Part shown: positions 62,985 to 64,000 of the stretch, piece by piece | Layout: the number at the start of each line of letters is the position of its first letter | How positions within the stretch are numbered: position 1 is the stretch's first letter | From: Flavobacteriaceae bacterium MAR_2010_188 | GTDB lineage: Bacteria > Bacteroidota > Bacteroidia > Flavobacteriales > Flavobacteriaceae | NCBI GenBank assembly: GCA_900104375.1 | Contig: LT629302.1 | Location: 3,126,001 to 3,190,000, forward strand | DNA: 64,000 nt | Reading direction: 5' to 3' | Translations under genes and position numbers: made by a program | The notes under the pieces: model-generated | Told to the model about the DNA's origin: nothing | The model's input: the letters and a program-made list of their open reading frames with translations, nothing else | The model's database searches: none

Positions 62985-63629
62985 CTAATCGTTAGTTAGT
63001 ATAGTTAAATCTGTAGCGATAATAATATCAGCATATCTAGAATGTTCCCTAATGATATGATGTTCAATAAGTAATACATCTTCGACAAAATCATCCATTT
63101 TGTCTCGCCCTCTGTTCATTCTTTGTTCTTTGCTTTCTTGAAAATCCATTTTCATAAATATCTTATAATCAGGATTTTCCAATAGGCCAACGTATGTTCC
63201 TTCCACAATGCAGAAGTTATATTGTTCGGTCGAAATAGTTTCTGAAGTAATATTGTTCTCCCCGTAATTTACGAGGGGTTTTTGAATAGACAATGCACCC
63301 TCCATGAAATTTTTTAGTTGAGTATCCAAAAGTTGAAGATTTACTTCGTGGGCTCCAACATTCTCTAAGCTTTTAAGTCTGTTGTTGTGATTGTCTAGAG
63401 GCGGAAGCAAAAAATAATCATCCATATGAATGATAAAACCTGTATAGTCTGATAAGGTTTCAATATCTATTTTTAAACTATTTGCTAGGGATGTTTTGCC
63501 ACAACCAGATTCACCGCTGACCGCAATACAGAATTTTTTGTTCGGAATTTTTTCTGACCTTATCAGCGATATCACATAATCTGTGATGGATTTATAGGCA
63601 GGGAAATAATCGAGTTTATCACCAATCAT
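62985..63629 (-). CDS. P-loop kinase of the uridine kinase/PRK type
   Basis: 214 residues, cytosolic. Walker A GESGCGKT (39-46), the phosphoacceptor-side MDDYFLLPP, and a later RGRDKMDDFVEDVL segment place it among small-molecule kinases such as uridine kinase and phosphoribulokinase. In this sugar operon a sugar or nucleoside-like substrate is possible. It overlaps the glycosidase gene by 4 bases and precedes the MFS gene. Confidence 0.75.
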   Translation of the reverse strand: MIGDKLDYFPAYKSITDYVISLIRSEKIPNKKFCIAVSGESGCGKTSLANSLKIDIETLSDYTGFIIHMDDYFLLPPLDNHNNRLKSLENVGAHEVNLQLLDTQLKNFMEGALSIQKPLVNYGENNITSETISTEQYNFCIVEGTYVGLLENPDYKIFMKMDFQESKEQRMNRGRDKMDDFVEDVLLIEHHIIREHSRYADIIIATDLTILTND

Positions 63630-64000
63630 AGCCCTAAAGTATCCTTTACTTTATCAAATTGCAAGGCGTGCTTCATAAATACAATTCCAGAAGCGGTGTA
63701 GCCCATCTGCTCTTTCCCGGCTAAGCGCAGAGAATCAGAATTAATATATTCATTAAAATCCCAATCGCCCATTTCTACGGTCTGTAAAAAACCAGCAACA
63801 ATTTTTTCTACGGTGGAGTGCAATCCTTGTCTGGCTAAACCTAAACAGAAAAGACCCATCCAAACTGGCCAAATCCCGCCATTATGAAAGTTGTGTGCAG
63901 TATTTTTAAACTCGAAGGAATAATTACCCTTTAAGAGAAAATAATCTTGATCGGTTTCGTTTATCACTGGCCAAAACGCTGGGATAAGTGGTAACCCAAT
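63626..64000 (-). CDS. Glycosidase, C-terminal part of an (alpha/alpha)6 enzyme, 5' end outside window
   Basis: 125 codons remain; the frame is open to the right edge with no start before it (an internal GTG at 63967 is not the start). The visible part carries PAFWPVINETD, HNFHNGGIWPVWMGL and KEQMGYTASGIVFMKHAL, motifs of the alpha/alpha barrel ends of GH100/neutral-invertase-like and amylo-glucosidase-like enzymes. It probably hydrolyses a disaccharide. Its stop overlaps the kinase ATG by 4 bases. Confidence 0.65.
   Translation of the reverse strand: MGLPLIPAFWPVINETDQDYFLLKGNYSFEFKNTAHNFHNGGIWPVWMGLFCLGLARQGLHSTVEKIVAGFLQTVEMGDWDFNEYINSDSLRLAGKEQMGYTASGIVFMKHALQFDKVKDTLGL

Overview
The window looks like chromosome of a marine-type Flavobacteriaceae (Bacteroidota). 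It is AT-rich, has weak Shine-Dalgarno signals and occasional TAnnTTTG-like -7 boxes, carries a SusC/SusD pair, surface lipoproteins with short acidic tails after the lipobox, and genes typical of that family (DUF6252-like lipoproteins, 7TM-transglutaminase, an AraC-BLUF fusion).

Layout. 0-7.1 kb (minus): a nutrient-uptake locus with SusC, SusD, a calcineurin-like phosphoesterase and the start of a GH97 glycosidase that runs off the left edge. 7.3-12 kb: divergent glpD-glpK-glpF, with a convergent DeoR-type regulator; two TTTCGAAA palindromes lie in the divergent promoter region. 12.4-20.3 kb: two identical tRNA-Arg(CCT) genes bracket a 7.7-kb segment holding an N-terminally short aldehyde dehydrogenase, a TerC-like membrane protein, a single-domain response regulator and a CheB-CheR-PAS-histidine-kinase hybrid. 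20-21.6 kb: two intact and two decayed copies of a small lipoprotein family. 22-24.6 kb: an HSL-type esterase and an EcsC protein.

24.68-25.71 kb is the most unusual part. It is a tandem array of GIY-YIG nuclease minigenes. Each unit starts with a 5' three-quarter copy of a tRNA gene (acceptor 5' strand, D arm carrying an insert, anticodon arm) that stops at the T-stem, where the nuclease unit begins. The array ends in an intact tRNA-Pro(GGG). 26.2-31 kb: a membrane-anchored protein made of 23 nine-residue repeats, then a gluzincin/propeller/beta-barrel outer-membrane protein and a PrsW-type membrane protease.

31-42.6 kb: a variant D-aminoacylase lipoprotein; a histidine kinase/response regulator pair; a CsbD-like small protein; a transglutaminase-7TM / ATP-grasp ligase / outer-membrane barrel operon; an AraC regulator fused to a BLUF blue-light sensor; and a secreted PIG-L-like protein. 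42.9-50 kb: a surface-glycan cluster (acyl-CoA dehydrogenase, PIG-L/methyltransferase fusion, GT2, glycosyl-hydrolase-like protein, UDP-galactopyranose mutase, GT-B transferase). 50.3-56 kb: the four-gene ligase-associated DNA repair cluster (MBL exonuclease, ATP-dependent ligase, Lhr-type helicase, metallophosphoesterase). 56-64 kb: a disaccharide-use locus with a six-hairpin glycosidase lipoprotein on plus and, on minus, a partial glycosidase, a P-loop kinase, an MFS sugar transporter, a trehalase lipoprotein and a LacI regulator.

All assignments come from reading motifs in the sequence and from knowledge of the families. No database search was run, and statements of sequence identity are by eye.
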